This document shows, piece by piece, positions 56,596 through 64,000 of a DNA stretch of 64,000 nt. This stretch comes from JAKACA01 sp963769255 (GTDB lineage Bacteria > Actinomycetota > Acidimicrobiia > Acidimicrobiales > Bog-793). The stretch spans positions 434,001 to 498,000 of the forward strand of contig CAVYKV010000001.1 in assembly GCA_963769255.1 (NCBI GenBank), given 5' to 3'. Under the pieces are notes generated by a model. That model did not search any database. It was not told where the DNA came from and saw nothing but the letters and a program-made list of their open reading frames with translations. A program made the translations under genes and the position numbers. The number at the start of each line of letters is the position of its first letter. Within the stretch, counting starts at the first letter, position 1.

Positions 56596-56664
56596 CCAGC
56601 GTGGGCGCAACCCTATGACCAGCGTGGGCGCAACCCTATGACCAGCGTGGGCGTAACCCAATGA
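56573..56664 (+). repeat. Four tandem copies of a 23-bp unit at the etfA/oxidoreductase junction
   Basis: Units 56573-56595, 56596-56618, 56619-56641 and 56642-56664, based on ccagcgtgggcgcaacccYa plus tga. Unit 1 contains the etfA stop (56593-56595). Units differ by one to three bases, mostly in unit 4. The next gene's ribosome site starts 5 bases after the array. Confidence 0.92.
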
Positions 56665-56683
56665 CGAGCCTCGAGGAGGATCG

Positions 56684-57880
56684 ATGTTGAAGCGGGTCGG
56701 AATCATCGGTGGCGGGATCGTGGGCAGCTCCATCGCCTACTTCCTGAGCGGGTACGAGGACGCCGAGGTGACGCTGTTCGAGAAGAACTCCATCGGCTCC
56801 GGCACGACGGCCAAGTCGGCGGCGACGTTCTGCCTCATCGACGACTCGCTCTCGCACGAGTTCTGGTCGGTGCGGCTCTTCGGCTTCAAGTTCTACACGG
56901 GCCTCGAGAGCGAGGAACCCGGCTCGACGGGCTTCGAGAACACCGGGACGCTCGTCGTAGCGCCCTACCGGGAGTACGAGCGCTACACCCAGCAGGCGGT
57001 CGACCTCACCCTCGCCTCGGGCTACCGGGCCGAGTACTGGCACGAGCACGACAAGATCCACCGGGTCATCCCGGATCTGAACCTCGACGGCGTTCTCGGT
57101 GCGGGCTGGTGCCCCGACGACGGCTTCTTCGACGCCACCATGATCTCCAACACTCTCGTCCGGCGCGCCCGCCAGGCGGGCGTGACCGTCCTCACGGGCA
57201 CCAAGGTCACCGGCGTGACGGTGAACGGCAACGGCGTGTCCGGTGTCGTGACCGACAAGGGCCCCTTCGAGCTCGACGCCGTCATCGACGCCACGGGCCC
57301 GTGGGCCCGCACGACGGCTGCCATGGTCGGAATCGACCTTCCCCTCTGGCACACGAAGGCGGAGGTGTTCATCCTCGTGCCGGCCGCCGGGCTCGGCTAC
57401 CCCTTCCCGGTTCTCAAGTACCCGCGCTTCTACGCCCGTCGTGACAAGGACAGCGTCTTCATCTGCAAGGCGCACATGACGATGGATCTGAGCGACCCCG
57501 TGCACGCCGGCCACTGGGATCCGGACGACCTGCCCATGACGGGTGGCACGGACGCCTACTTCTGGGAGTTCCTCACGAACGAGCTGCTCGAGGTGTACCC
57601 CCGCTTGCTGGAGTCGTCCGTGCAGAACGAGTGGGTCGGCTACCGGGCCGAGCCGGCCGACTTCCTCCCCATCATCGGCGACACCCCCATGCCCGGCTAC
57701 CTGCTGGCGGCGGGCGCCGGTGGCAACGGCGTCATCGAGGCGCCCACGATCGGCCGGGACATGGCCCGATTCGTGATGACGGGTGAGAAGTCCTGGTACC
57801 TCGAGCGCCTGCCGCTCACACGCTTCGCCGACCTGGAACGGGCGAAGGCACAGGCGCAGGCCGCCAAGCTGCAGCGATGA
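56684..57880 (+). CDS. DAO-fold FAD-dependent oxidoreductase, ETF-linked dehydrogenase candidate
   Basis: FAD enzyme of the D-amino acid oxidase/sarcosine dehydrogenase/hydroxyacid oxidase fold. The dinucleotide motif is KRVGIIGGGIVGSSIAYFLS, and the C-terminal FAD signature is GYRAEPADFLPIIGDTPMPG with LLAAGAGGNGVIEAPTIGRD. LFEKNSIGSGTTAKSAATFC resembles dimethylglycine/sarcosine-type dehydrogenases. 398 aa, with no partner subunit domain. Lying between etfA and fixC, it probably passes electrons to EtfAB. The ureide catabolic neighbours suggest a substrate such as ureidoglycolate. GAGGAGGA precedes ATG 56684. Confidence 0.87.
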   Translation: MLKRVGIIGGGIVGSSIAYFLSGYEDAEVTLFEKNSIGSGTTAKSAATFCLIDDSLSHEFWSVRLFGFKFYTGLESEEPGSTGFENTGTLVVAPYREYERYTQQAVDLTLASGYRAEYWHEHDKIHRVIPDLNLDGVLGAGWCPDDGFFDATMISNTLVRRARQAGVTVLTGTKVTGVTVNGNGVSGVVTDKGPFELDAVIDATGPWARTTAAMVGIDLPLWHTKAEVFILVPAAGLGYPFPVLKYPRFYARRDKDSVFICKAHMTMDLSDPVHAGHWDPDDLPMTGGTDAYFWEFLTNELLEVYPRLLESSVQNEWVGYRAEPADFLPIIGDTPMPGYLLAAGAGGNGVIEAPTIGRDMARFVMTGEKSWYLERLPLTRFADLERAKAQAQAAKLQR

Positions 57881-57927
57881 GCCGGCACGCCGCGGCGACG
57901 AGCCGGAGCTCATGACGAGGAGCTGAC

Positions 57928-59226
57928 ATGGAACGCGTCGACTGCATCGTGGTGGGAGGCGGCCTGGCGGGGCTGTCCGCCGCCTACGGGCTGGCGAGCG
58001 CCGGCGTCGAGGTGATGGTGCTCGAGCGGGGCGAGCACCCGGGGTCGAAGAACGTGACAGGAGGCCGCCTCTACCTGAGCCCCCTCGAGGGCATCTACCC
58101 CGAGCTGTGGCCGGAGGCGCCCTTCGAGCGCCCCGTGGCCCGCGAGCTCGTCTCCTTCGTGAGCGAGAGGGCCGAGACGACGATCGAGACGTCGGCCCGC
58201 CGCCTCATGGGCGAGCACCCGCAGTCCTTCACGGTCGTGCGGGCGAAGCTCGACCAGTGGCTGGCCGAGCGCGCCGCCGAGCGCGGTGCCGTCGTCGTGC
58301 CGGGCATGAAGGTGGACGAGCTGCTCCACGAGGGCACCGGAGCCCCCCGCGTCATCGGCATCCGCGCCGGCGACGACGAGATCGCGGCGGGCGTCGTCAT
58401 CGTGGCCGAGGGCGTCCTCGGGCTGCTGAGCTCCCGAGCGGGCCTGCGGGCGGCCCCGGCGCCGGCCGACCACGCCCTCGGGTTCAAAGAGGTCATCGAG
58501 TTGGCGCCGGAGGTCATCGAGGACCGCTGGCGCCTACGGCCGGGGGAGGGGGCGGCTCAGCTGTTCGTCGGGATGGTGACCGAGGGCTTGCCGGGTGGAG
58601 GCTTCGCCTACACGAACAAGGATTCCGTCTCCCTCGGCCTCGTCGTGGGCATGGACGAGCTCCGGTCCCGCACGGCGGCCGAAGGCAGCTGGCATCTGCT
58701 CGACGAGTTCAAGCAGTCGCCGGCCGTCGAGCCGCTCATCGCCGGTGGCCGCAGCGTCGAATACTCCGCCCACGTCATCGCCGAGGGCGGCATCGCCAAG
58801 GTCCCCCGCTTGAGCGGAGACGGCTATCTCATGGCGGGCGACGCCGCCGGGCTCTCCCTCAACGCTCTCGTGACGGTGCGGGGCATGGACTTCGCCATCG
58901 CCAGTGGCTTCCATGCCGCCCAGACGGCCGTCGAGGCGCTGGCAGCGGGCGACACGAGCGCCACGGGCCTGGCCGGTTACGACCGCCGCCTGCGGGAGAG
59001 CTTCGTGCTACGCGACCTCGAGACGGCCCGTGCGATCCCCCGATTGATGGCGAACCCCCGGCTCTTCGCGCACTACCCGGAGGCCATCTGCTCATTGATG
59101 ACCGATCTCTATACCGTTCGGCCCTCGTCGACACCGAAGATCTCGACTCGGATGCGGGCGGCCGTGCGGGGAGATTTTGCCAATCTCGCCACCCTTGGTG
59201 ACCTTTGGTCATTGCGAAAGGTCTGA
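57928..59226 (+). CDS. fixC: FixC-type ETF:quinone oxidoreductase flavoprotein
   Basis: Flavoprotein that takes electrons from EtfAB to (mena)quinone. FAD motif DCIVVGGGLAGLSAAYGLAS; HPGSKNVTGGRLYLSPLEGI; FVGMVTEGLPGGGFAYTNKD; and the signature YLMAGDAAGLSLNALVTVRG, MDFAIASGFHAAQT, all diagnostic of FixC. 432 aa. No membrane segment is visible, so attachment would be peripheral. GAGGAG upstream of ATG 57928; the stop is 1 base before the fixX start. Confidence 0.95.
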   Translation: MERVDCIVVGGGLAGLSAAYGLASAGVEVMVLERGEHPGSKNVTGGRLYLSPLEGIYPELWPEAPFERPVARELVSFVSERAETTIETSARRLMGEHPQSFTVVRAKLDQWLAERAAERGAVVVPGMKVDELLHEGTGAPRVIGIRAGDDEIAAGVVIVAEGVLGLLSSRAGLRAAPAPADHALGFKEVIELAPEVIEDRWRLRPGEGAAQLFVGMVTEGLPGGGFAYTNKDSVSLGLVVGMDELRSRTAAEGSWHLLDEFKQSPAVEPLIAGGRSVEYSAHVIAEGGIAKVPRLSGDGYLMAGDAAGLSLNALVTVRGMDFAIASGFHAAQTAVEALAAGDTSATGLAGYDRRLRESFVLRDLETARAIPRLMANPRLFAHYPEAICSLMTDLYTVRPSSTPKISTRMRAAVRGDFANLATLGDLWSLRKV

Positions 59227-59227
59227 G

Positions 59228-59509
59228 GTGCCCGTGCAGGTCGACGTCAAGCTCAGCGAGAACCTCTACCGGGTCGGCAAAGAGGCCCACATCGTCATCG
59301 ACGAAGGCATCTGCCCCATCGGCTGCGCCTGGCATGCCTGCCTGGCCGTGTGCCCTGCCGACCTGTTCGAGTTCAGCGACACGGGCCGGGTGACCGTCAA
59401 CTGGGAGGGTTGCCTCGAATGTGGGACCTGCATGATCTGCTGCCCGGAGCATGCCATCCGATGGGACTACCCGGCCGGTGGTCGGGGCGTGCAGTACCGA
59501 ATGAGCTGA
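59228..59509 (+). CDS. fixX: FixX-type ferredoxin-like protein
   Basis: A 93-residue iron-sulfur partner of FixC. Cysteines in CPIGCAWHACLAVCPADLFE and WEGCLECGTCMICCPEHAIR fit FixX, including the conserved CLECGTC. The rest (LSENLYRVGKEAHIVIDEGI) matches the family. GTG 59228 was chosen because it directly follows fixC; an alternative GTG lies at 59234. It completes fixABCX together with etfB, etfA and fixC. Confidence 0.95.
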   Translation: MPVQVDVKLSENLYRVGKEAHIVIDEGICPIGCAWHACLAVCPADLFEFSDTGRVTVNWEGCLECGTCMICCPEHAIRWDYPAGGRGVQYRMS

Positions 59510-59550
59510 CGTGACGGTGAGAAGAGATGAGTGAAACGAGGAGGCAGTCA

Positions 59551-60309
59551 ATGCTGCAAGGACCAATGCTCCCAGACCGCGGACGTCTGGCCGGGGGCTA
59601 CTTCGTGATGACGCCGGAGAATTTCGTCGCCAACCACCTTCCCCACTTCGACAAGACGGTGGCGCGCCCGCTTGCCACGCCCCGCTTCGCTGGTGCCAAC
59701 TTCGGACAGTACCTCCTCGAGATGGAAGCCTCCGGCGGCACGACTCGTCGTCTCGGCGCCGGTTACGAGCACTTCCTGTACCAGCTCGAGGGCATCGTGT
59801 CGGTGTCCGAGAACGAGCACGTCCACAAGCTGGAGCCGGGCGGCTACTGCTACCTGCCCCTCGGCACGGAGTTCTCCGTGCACGCCTCCGAGTCGGCTCC
59901 GGCCACCATGATCTGGACGAAGCGCCACTACGAGGCAGTCGAGGACGTACCGCCGCCCGCCGTCGTCGTGGGCCACGCCGCCGACGCCGCCGAGCTCGTG
60001 CCGGCCGAGCCGGGCCGCTACACCTTCAAGGAGCTGTTGCCGGCGGCCGACCCGTCCTTCGACTTCGCCATGAATGTCCTCACGGCCAAGCCCGGCGGCT
60101 CGATCGGCCTCGTCGAGGTGCACCACCAGGAGCACGGCCTCCTCATGCTCTCCGGCCGTGGCATCTACCTCCTGGCGGGGGACTTTCACGAGGTCAAGAC
60201 GGGCGACTACATCTACATGGCGCCCTACTGCCCGCAGTCGTTCTACGCCCTCGGTGACGAGGCCGCCTCGTACCTCCTCTACAAGGACGTGAACCGGGAC
60301 GGCTTCTGA
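59551..60309 (+). CDS. allE: (S)-ureidoglycine aminohydrolase-type bicupin
   Basis: AllE releases ammonia from (S)-ureidoglycine to give ureidoglycolate, using manganese. The two cupin halves are seen as RLGAGYEHFLYQLEGIVSVS with LEPGGYCYLPLGTEFSVHAS, and VEVHHQEHGLLMLSGRGIYL with VKTGDYIYMAPYCPQSFYAL. TPENFVANHLPHFDKT and the end YLLYKDVNRDGF closely follow E. coli AllE. The metal ligands would be the His-x3-His and Glu/Gln in VHHQEHG. ATG 59551 is preceded by GAGGAGG at 6 bases, better than the earlier ATG 59527. 252 aa. It ends the etf/fix operon and ties it to allantoin breakdown. Confidence 0.92.
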   Translation: MLQGPMLPDRGRLAGGYFVMTPENFVANHLPHFDKTVARPLATPRFAGANFGQYLLEMEASGGTTRRLGAGYEHFLYQLEGIVSVSENEHVHKLEPGGYCYLPLGTEFSVHASESAPATMIWTKRHYEAVEDVPPPAVVVGHAADAAELVPAEPGRYTFKELLPAADPSFDFAMNVLTAKPGGSIGLVEVHHQEHGLLMLSGRGIYLLAGDFHEVKTGDYIYMAPYCPQSFYALGDEAASYLLYKDVNRDGF

Positions 60310-60335
60310 GCCTCGGAGCGCCCCGGCGGCGGGCC

Positions 60336-60355
60336 GGCCCTGAGGGCGCAGGGCC
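60336..60355 (+). terminator. Weak hairpin after allE
   Basis: ggccct (60336-60341) pairs with agggcc (60350-60355) around an 8-base loop. A possible operon end; no T-tract. Confidence 0.3.
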
Positions 60356-60416
60356 AGGAGTGCCGCTTCCCGGTTCAGGCACGCCCAGCTGTTGTCACCG
60401 TTGGCTCCTGGGGCTG

Positions 60417-60435
60417 GTGTTAGCGTTGTTAACAC
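60417..60435 (+). promoter_or_regulatory. Inverted repeat at the ftsK start
   Basis: gtgtta (60417-60422) and taacac (60430-60435) form a perfect inverted repeat around 7 bases and end 1 base before the GTG at 60437. It could be an operator over the transcription start. Confidence 0.4.
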
Positions 60436-60436
60436 T

Positions 60437-63136
60437 GTGGCAGTGACGAAACCAGCCGCGGGCCGTCCCTCTCGCGCCCGCACCGCCCCCGCCGGCGCCC
60501 AGCGCTCGCGGGCCACCCCGCGCACGGCTGCGCCCCGCGGGGGTGGCCCCACGACGCGCAGCAGAAAGACTCCCGGCGCCCGCGGCGCTCCGTCGGCCGG
60601 CGGGCGGTCATCCCGCCGTCGGACCCCGGCGCTGCAGCGAGCATTCGACAGCGTCCTGGCGGCCGTCGGGGCCCAGCCCGACGACGCCTGGGGCCTCCTC
60701 CTCGTCGTGCTCGGGGTCCTCCTGGCCCTCGGCATCCACTTCGGCGTCCTCGGGCCGGTCGGATCTGCCGTCCGGCACGGTGGCGCCCGCGCCCTCGGCT
60801 GGGGCGAGGACGTCGTCCCGACCGGCCTCGTCGTGGGCGGCATCCTCCTCGTCGCCCAGCGTTCCGCCTGGGGCCTGCTCGGCACCGTCAGCTCCGTGCT
60901 CCTCGTGACGGTGGCCGCCGCCGGCCTGGGCGACCTGGCCGGCGGGAGGCCAGGTCTCACCGCCTCGGCCGCACGCCTGGCGGGAGCCGGCGGCGCCGTC
61001 GGGGCAGCCGTGGGCGGCGGCATGGCGAAGGGCATCGGGAGCGCCGGTGCCGGCGTCGTGCTCGGCGTCGTGGCCTTCGCGGCCATCTGCTGGCTGCTCG
61101 GCGGCCGCGTCGCCCACGTCGTGCGGGCTGCCCTCGGGGCCGTGACGGGTGCTGCCGGCAGCGCCGGCCGCACCTTCGTCGAGTTCCGCCGCCGCAGCGT
61201 CGCCGACGCCCGCTCGGCGAAGGCGGGCGGCCGCCCTCCCTCCGTCGCCACCGTCTCGTCCAGCCTGCCCGCCCCCGGGCACGAGGATCTCCTCGACGCC
61301 GAGGACGCCCACGACGCCGCTCCCCTCCTCCCGGTGCCCGAGGGACTCGCCGAGCCCGGGGAGCGACCCGCCATCCGTGCCAGCGGTGTCTTCGACCACG
61401 CCGCCGACGAGACGAAGGCCGAGCAGCTCACGCTCCCGGTCCCCCTCCCCAACGCCAACTGGCGCCTCCCCTCGCCGAAGCTGCTGAAGCGCAGCAAGGA
61501 CCAGGCGCACGACCGGGCGGAGATCGAAGGCCGTGGCCGCGTCCTCGAGCACGCCCTCGCCGCCCACGGCGTCGAAACCCACCTCGTCGGCTTCACCGTC
61601 GGCCCCACCGTCACGCGCTTCGAGCTCGAGCTCGGGGCAGGGGTGAAGGTCGCCCGCGTCACGAACCTCGCCAAGGACATCGCCTACGCCATGGCGTCGC
61701 CGGACGTCCGCATCCTCGCCCCCATCCCGGGCCGCTCCGCCATCGGGGTCGAGGTCCCCAACCAGAACCGCCAGCTCGTGACGCTCGGCGACGTCCTCGC
61801 CACGAACGAGGCGCGCCGCGCCGCCCATCCCCTCGAGGTCGCTCTCGGCCGCGACATCGCCGGGCGCGCCGTCATGGTGAACCTCGCCGAGATGCCCCAC
61901 CTCCTCATCGCCGGTGCGACGGGAGCCGGCAAGTCCTCCTGCATCAACTCGGTGATCTCGTCCATCCTCATGCGGGCGACGCCCGACGAGGTCCGCCTCA
62001 TCCTCGTCGACCCGAAGCGCGTGGAGCTCGGCCAGTACAACGGCCTCCCTCATCTCCTGACCCCGGTCGTCGTGAACCCGAAACGGGCGGCCAACGCCCT
62101 CAGCTGGGCCGTCGGGGAGATGGAGCGGCGCTACGACCTCCTCGCCGAGGTGGGGATGCGGGACATCACGGGATACAACGCCGCCGTCGACCGGGGCGAC
62201 CTCACCGTGCGGGCGGACGCCGCCGCCGCCGGTACGGCGGCCCGGGACGAAGACCTCCCCGACGGGGACGACGGCTTCGACGAGGAGGCGGACGGCTCAG
62301 AGGACGACAGCGGGCGCCGAGCTGCCGCCCTCCTCGGCGGCGCCCTCGTCCCACCGGCAGCCCCGCACGGCATCCCCGTTGCCGCAACGCCGGCCGTGTC
62401 ACCCACGGTGGCGGCCATGGTGGAGGAGTCACGTGCCCGCACGCAGGGCGGGGATACCCAGCCGCCCAGCCGGCTGCCTTTCGTCCTCATCGTCGTCGAC
62501 GAGCTGAACGACCTCATGATGGTGGCCGCCCGCGACGTGGAGGAGTCGATCTGCCGTATCGCCCAGATGGCCCGGGCGGTCGGCATCCACCTCGTCATCG
62601 CCACGCAGCGCCCGTCCGTCGACGTCATCACGGGTGTCATCAAGGCGAACATCCCGTCCCGTCTCGCCTTCTCCGTCTCGTCGCTCGCCGACAGCCGGGT
62701 CATCCTCGACCAGCCGGGCGCCGAGCGCCTGATCGGTCGCGGTGACCTCCTGCTCCTGTCGGCTTCCTCCAGCGTGCCCCGCCGCCTGCAGGGCCCCTGG
62801 GTGGCCGAGGAGGAGGTGCGTGCCGTCGTAGGCCACTGGCGGCGGCAGAGCGGACCCCGTTACGTGGACGGCGTCGAGGGAGAGGACAGCTCCGGCGGGG
62901 CCTTCGGCGGAGGGGCGGACGACGACGACGACCTGCTGCCGGTGGCCATGGAGCTCGTCGTGCGCTCGCAGCTCGGGTCGACGTCGATGTTGCAGCGGAA
63001 GCTGAGGGTGGGTTTCTCCCGGGCGGGACGACTGATGGATTTGATGGAACGGCGGGGCGTCGTCGGGCCGTCGGAAGGCTCGAAGGCACGCGCCGTCCTC
63101 ATGACCCCCGAGGAGCTGGACGGCATCGACCGGTGA
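60437..63136 (+). CDS. ftsK: FtsK/SpoIIIE DNA translocase
   Basis: Pumps chromosome DNA at the division septum. A basic 75-residue head (RSRKTPGARGAPSAGGRSSR) is followed by four to five membrane spans (LLLVVLGVLLALGIHFGVLG, TGLVVGGILLVA and others). An acidic linker follows, then the motor: LVGFTVGPTVTRFELELGAG, Walker A IAGATGAGKSSCINS, LVDPKRVELGQYNGLPHLLT and Walker B FVLIVVDELNDLMMVA. The usual DELADLMM has Asn for Ala. Between RDITGYN and Walker B there is an acidic, low-complexity insert of about 100 residues. The gamma domain (SMLQRKLRVGFSRAGRLMDL) closes it. GTG 60437 gives 899 aa; TTG 60392 is upstream. Confidence 0.94.
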   Translation: MAVTKPAAGRPSRARTAPAGAQRSRATPRTAAPRGGGPTTRSRKTPGARGAPSAGGRSSRRRTPALQRAFDSVLAAVGAQPDDAWGLLLVVLGVLLALGIHFGVLGPVGSAVRHGGARALGWGEDVVPTGLVVGGILLVAQRSAWGLLGTVSSVLLVTVAAAGLGDLAGGRPGLTASAARLAGAGGAVGAAVGGGMAKGIGSAGAGVVLGVVAFAAICWLLGGRVAHVVRAALGAVTGAAGSAGRTFVEFRRRSVADARSAKAGGRPPSVATVSSSLPAPGHEDLLDAEDAHDAAPLLPVPEGLAEPGERPAIRASGVFDHAADETKAEQLTLPVPLPNANWRLPSPKLLKRSKDQAHDRAEIEGRGRVLEHALAAHGVETHLVGFTVGPTVTRFELELGAGVKVARVTNLAKDIAYAMASPDVRILAPIPGRSAIGVEVPNQNRQLVTLGDVLATNEARRAAHPLEVALGRDIAGRAVMVNLAEMPHLLIAGATGAGKSSCINSVISSILMRATPDEVRLILVDPKRVELGQYNGLPHLLTPVVVNPKRAANALSWAVGEMERRYDLLAEVGMRDITGYNAAVDRGDLTVRADAAAAGTAARDEDLPDGDDGFDEEADGSEDDSGRRAAALLGGALVPPAAPHGIPVAATPAVSPTVAAMVEESRARTQGGDTQPPSRLPFVLIVVDELNDLMMVAARDVEESICRIAQMARAVGIHLVIATQRPSVDVITGVIKANIPSRLAFSVSSLADSRVILDQPGAERLIGRGDLLLLSASSSVPRRLQGPWVAEEEVRAVVGHWRRQSGPRYVDGVEGEDSSGGAFGGGADDDDDLLPVAMELVVRSQLGSTSMLQRKLRVGFSRAGRLMDLMERRGVVGPSEGSKARAVLMTPEELDGIDR

Positions 63137-63183
63137 GGGTGCTCCCGCCGGCGACCGAGGCGACAGCGATACCCGCCGTTCCC

Positions 63184-63189
63184 TAATCT
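63184..63189 (+). promoter_or_regulatory. Putative -10 box (TAATCT) before the carboxypeptidase gene
   Basis: TAATCT ends 8 bases before ATG 63198, with no Shine-Dalgarno sequence in the gap. Confidence 0.4.
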
Positions 63190-63197
63190 TTGTCGCC

Positions 63198-64000
63198 ATG
63201 ACGGCCGTCGACAGGCCGCCGGTGGGTCAGCGGCGGGCGCCGTCGCACCTGCGGGCGCCACACGAACGCCGTCGCGGCGCGCCGCCGTCCCCGCTCAGCC
63301 CCGCCGAGCGGGCCGCTCGCCTGAGGGCCGCCCGGCGGCGGGGGCACCGCCGGCTCGCCGCCATCGGCGCCGGCTGCGCCGCCGTCGTCGTCCTCGTGCT
63401 CTCGCTCACCGGCTCGAGCAGCCCGCCCCCGCGCAAGGGAGGGACGCCGGCGCTCGGAGCACCCCAGCCGTCCGTGCTGGCGGCACCCACGCTGCGCTCG
63501 AGCCTGGCGAGCTCCATCACGATCCCCGGCTCCCTGCCGGCACTTCCTTTCCCGACGACGGGAGAGTCGGCCGTCGTCGTGAGCGGGATCGGGCTCGTGG
63601 CCGCCACCGGTGACGAGCGGTCCGTCCCCGTGGCGAGCGTCACGAAGATCATGACCGCCTACCTCGTCTTGAAGGACCACCCGCTCGTCGGGGGGAGCGG
63701 CGGGCCCGTGTTCACGATGACGGCCGCCGACCACGCCGCCTGGATCCTGGCATCGGAGGAGGACGAGTCCAACATCGAGGTGAAGGCGGGCGAGCGCCTC
63801 GACGAGCGCCAGCTCCTGCAGGCGCTCATGATCCCGTCGGCGGACAACATCGCCAGCTACCTGGCGACCTGGGACGCCGGCAGCCTCCCCGCCTTCGTGC
63901 GGAAGATGAACCGGACGGCGCGGGCCCTCGGGCTCACCGGGGCGCATTTCGCCGACGCCAGCGGCGTCAACCCCGGCTCGCGGGGCACGGCCGTGGACTT
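63198..64000 (+). CDS. D-alanyl-D-alanine carboxypeptidase (S11 family), 3' end outside window
   Basis: Penicillin-binding peptidase trimming peptidoglycan stem peptides. A basic, Arg-rich cytoplasmic head (RRGAPPSPLSPAERAARLRA) precedes one membrane anchor (LAAIGAGCAAVVVLVLSLTG). The active-site SxxK is in PVASVTKIMTAYLVL and the SxN triad in LMIPSADNIASYLATWD. FADASGVNPGSRG follows; the KTG motif is beyond the window end. The first 267 residues are open without frameshift. It may be regulated with ftsK, but a -10-like box suggests its own promoter. Confidence 0.9.
   Translation, partial: MTAVDRPPVGQRRAPSHLRAPHERRRGAPPSPLSPAERAARLRAARRRGHRRLAAIGAGCAAVVVLVLSLTGSSSPPPRKGGTPALGAPQPSVLAAPTLRSSLASSITIPGSLPALPFPTTGESAVVVSGIGLVAATGDERSVPVASVTKIMTAYLVLKDHPLVGGSGGPVFTMTAADHAAWILASEEDESNIEVKAGERLDERQLLQALMIPSADNIASYLATWDAGSLPAFVRKMNRTARALGLTGAHFADASGVNPGSRGTAVD

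Noticed and set aside
56573..56664. Possible CRISPR array or attachment site
   Set aside because: Units of 23 bp have no spacers, and no integrase or cas genes are near.
49292..60309. Nitrogen fixation role for the fixABCX genes
   Set aside because: No nif genes or regulators here; the AllB and AllE neighbours point to ureide breakdown instead.

Overview
The window is high-GC DNA (about 70% by eye) with actinobacterial gene order and gene content. It carries a PyrR-led pyr operon, an actinobacterial-type integration host factor (mIHF) followed by gmk-rpoZ-coaBC-metK-priA, a helicase-dead PriA, a lone RNase J after dapA, and many 4-base GTGA/ATGA stop-start overlaps. Frequent GTG starts and a -10-like TANNNT 5-8 bases before many start codons (leaderless mRNAs) fit the same phylum. 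Acidimicrobiia is a plausible class, but that is inference; there is no rRNA or tRNA here to test it.

Layout. 1-1.3 kb: tail of a badly broken APC amino-acid permease. 1.3-5.8 kb: two small proteins, then a minus-strand group of an ATP-grasp enzyme, a CCAEP-tail radical SAM protein and a cysteine-rich protein. 5.9-13.2 kb: nfuA-like gene, then aroC-aroK-aroB-aroQ-pepP-efp-nusB and a PurM-like protein. 13.4-22.7 kb: pyrR-pyrB-pyrC-carA-carB-pyrD-pyrF, preceded by a recognisable PyrR-binding RNA hairpin. 22.7-29.8 kb: a peptide-type ABC importer inserted between pyrF and mIHF, with its fused double ATPase on the opposite strand. 29.9-35.7 kb: mIHF-gmk-rpoZ-coaBC-metK-priA. 35.7-38.5 kb: a small membrane protein, a secreted beta-propeller-like protein and a LuxR-family ATPase remnant. 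38.6-49.0 kb: rpsO-pnp-M16 protease-dapB, two TetR regulators, a ferritin-like diiron protein, dapA and rnj. 49.0-60.3 kb: purine/allantoin salvage cluster. 60.4-64 kb: ftsK and the start of a D-Ala-D-Ala carboxypeptidase gene.

The most interesting unit is 49.3-60.3 kb. An NCS1 permease, an aspartate-carbamoyltransferase paralogue, an allantoinase, a second divergent (knotted-type) carbamoyltransferase, EtfB/EtfA (FixA/FixB), a DAO-fold flavoprotein, FixC, FixX and an AllE-type ureidoglycine aminohydrolase sit together. I infer a route in which ureidoglycolate (or a related ureido acid) is oxidised by a flavoprotein that feeds ETF and FixCX, and the product is split by a carbamoyltransferase. 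This would replace the NAD-linked AllD step.

Data quality. At least nine interruptions in otherwise intact genes (the Cys-rich gene, radical SAM, ATP-grasp, carA, carB, NCS1 permease, etfA) are each explained by exactly one extra base. For most of these genes, removing the extra bases restores a length divisible by three. Because carA and carB are normally essential, assembly or sequencing insertions are the most likely cause. Coordinates of those genes are spans that ignore the frameshifts.
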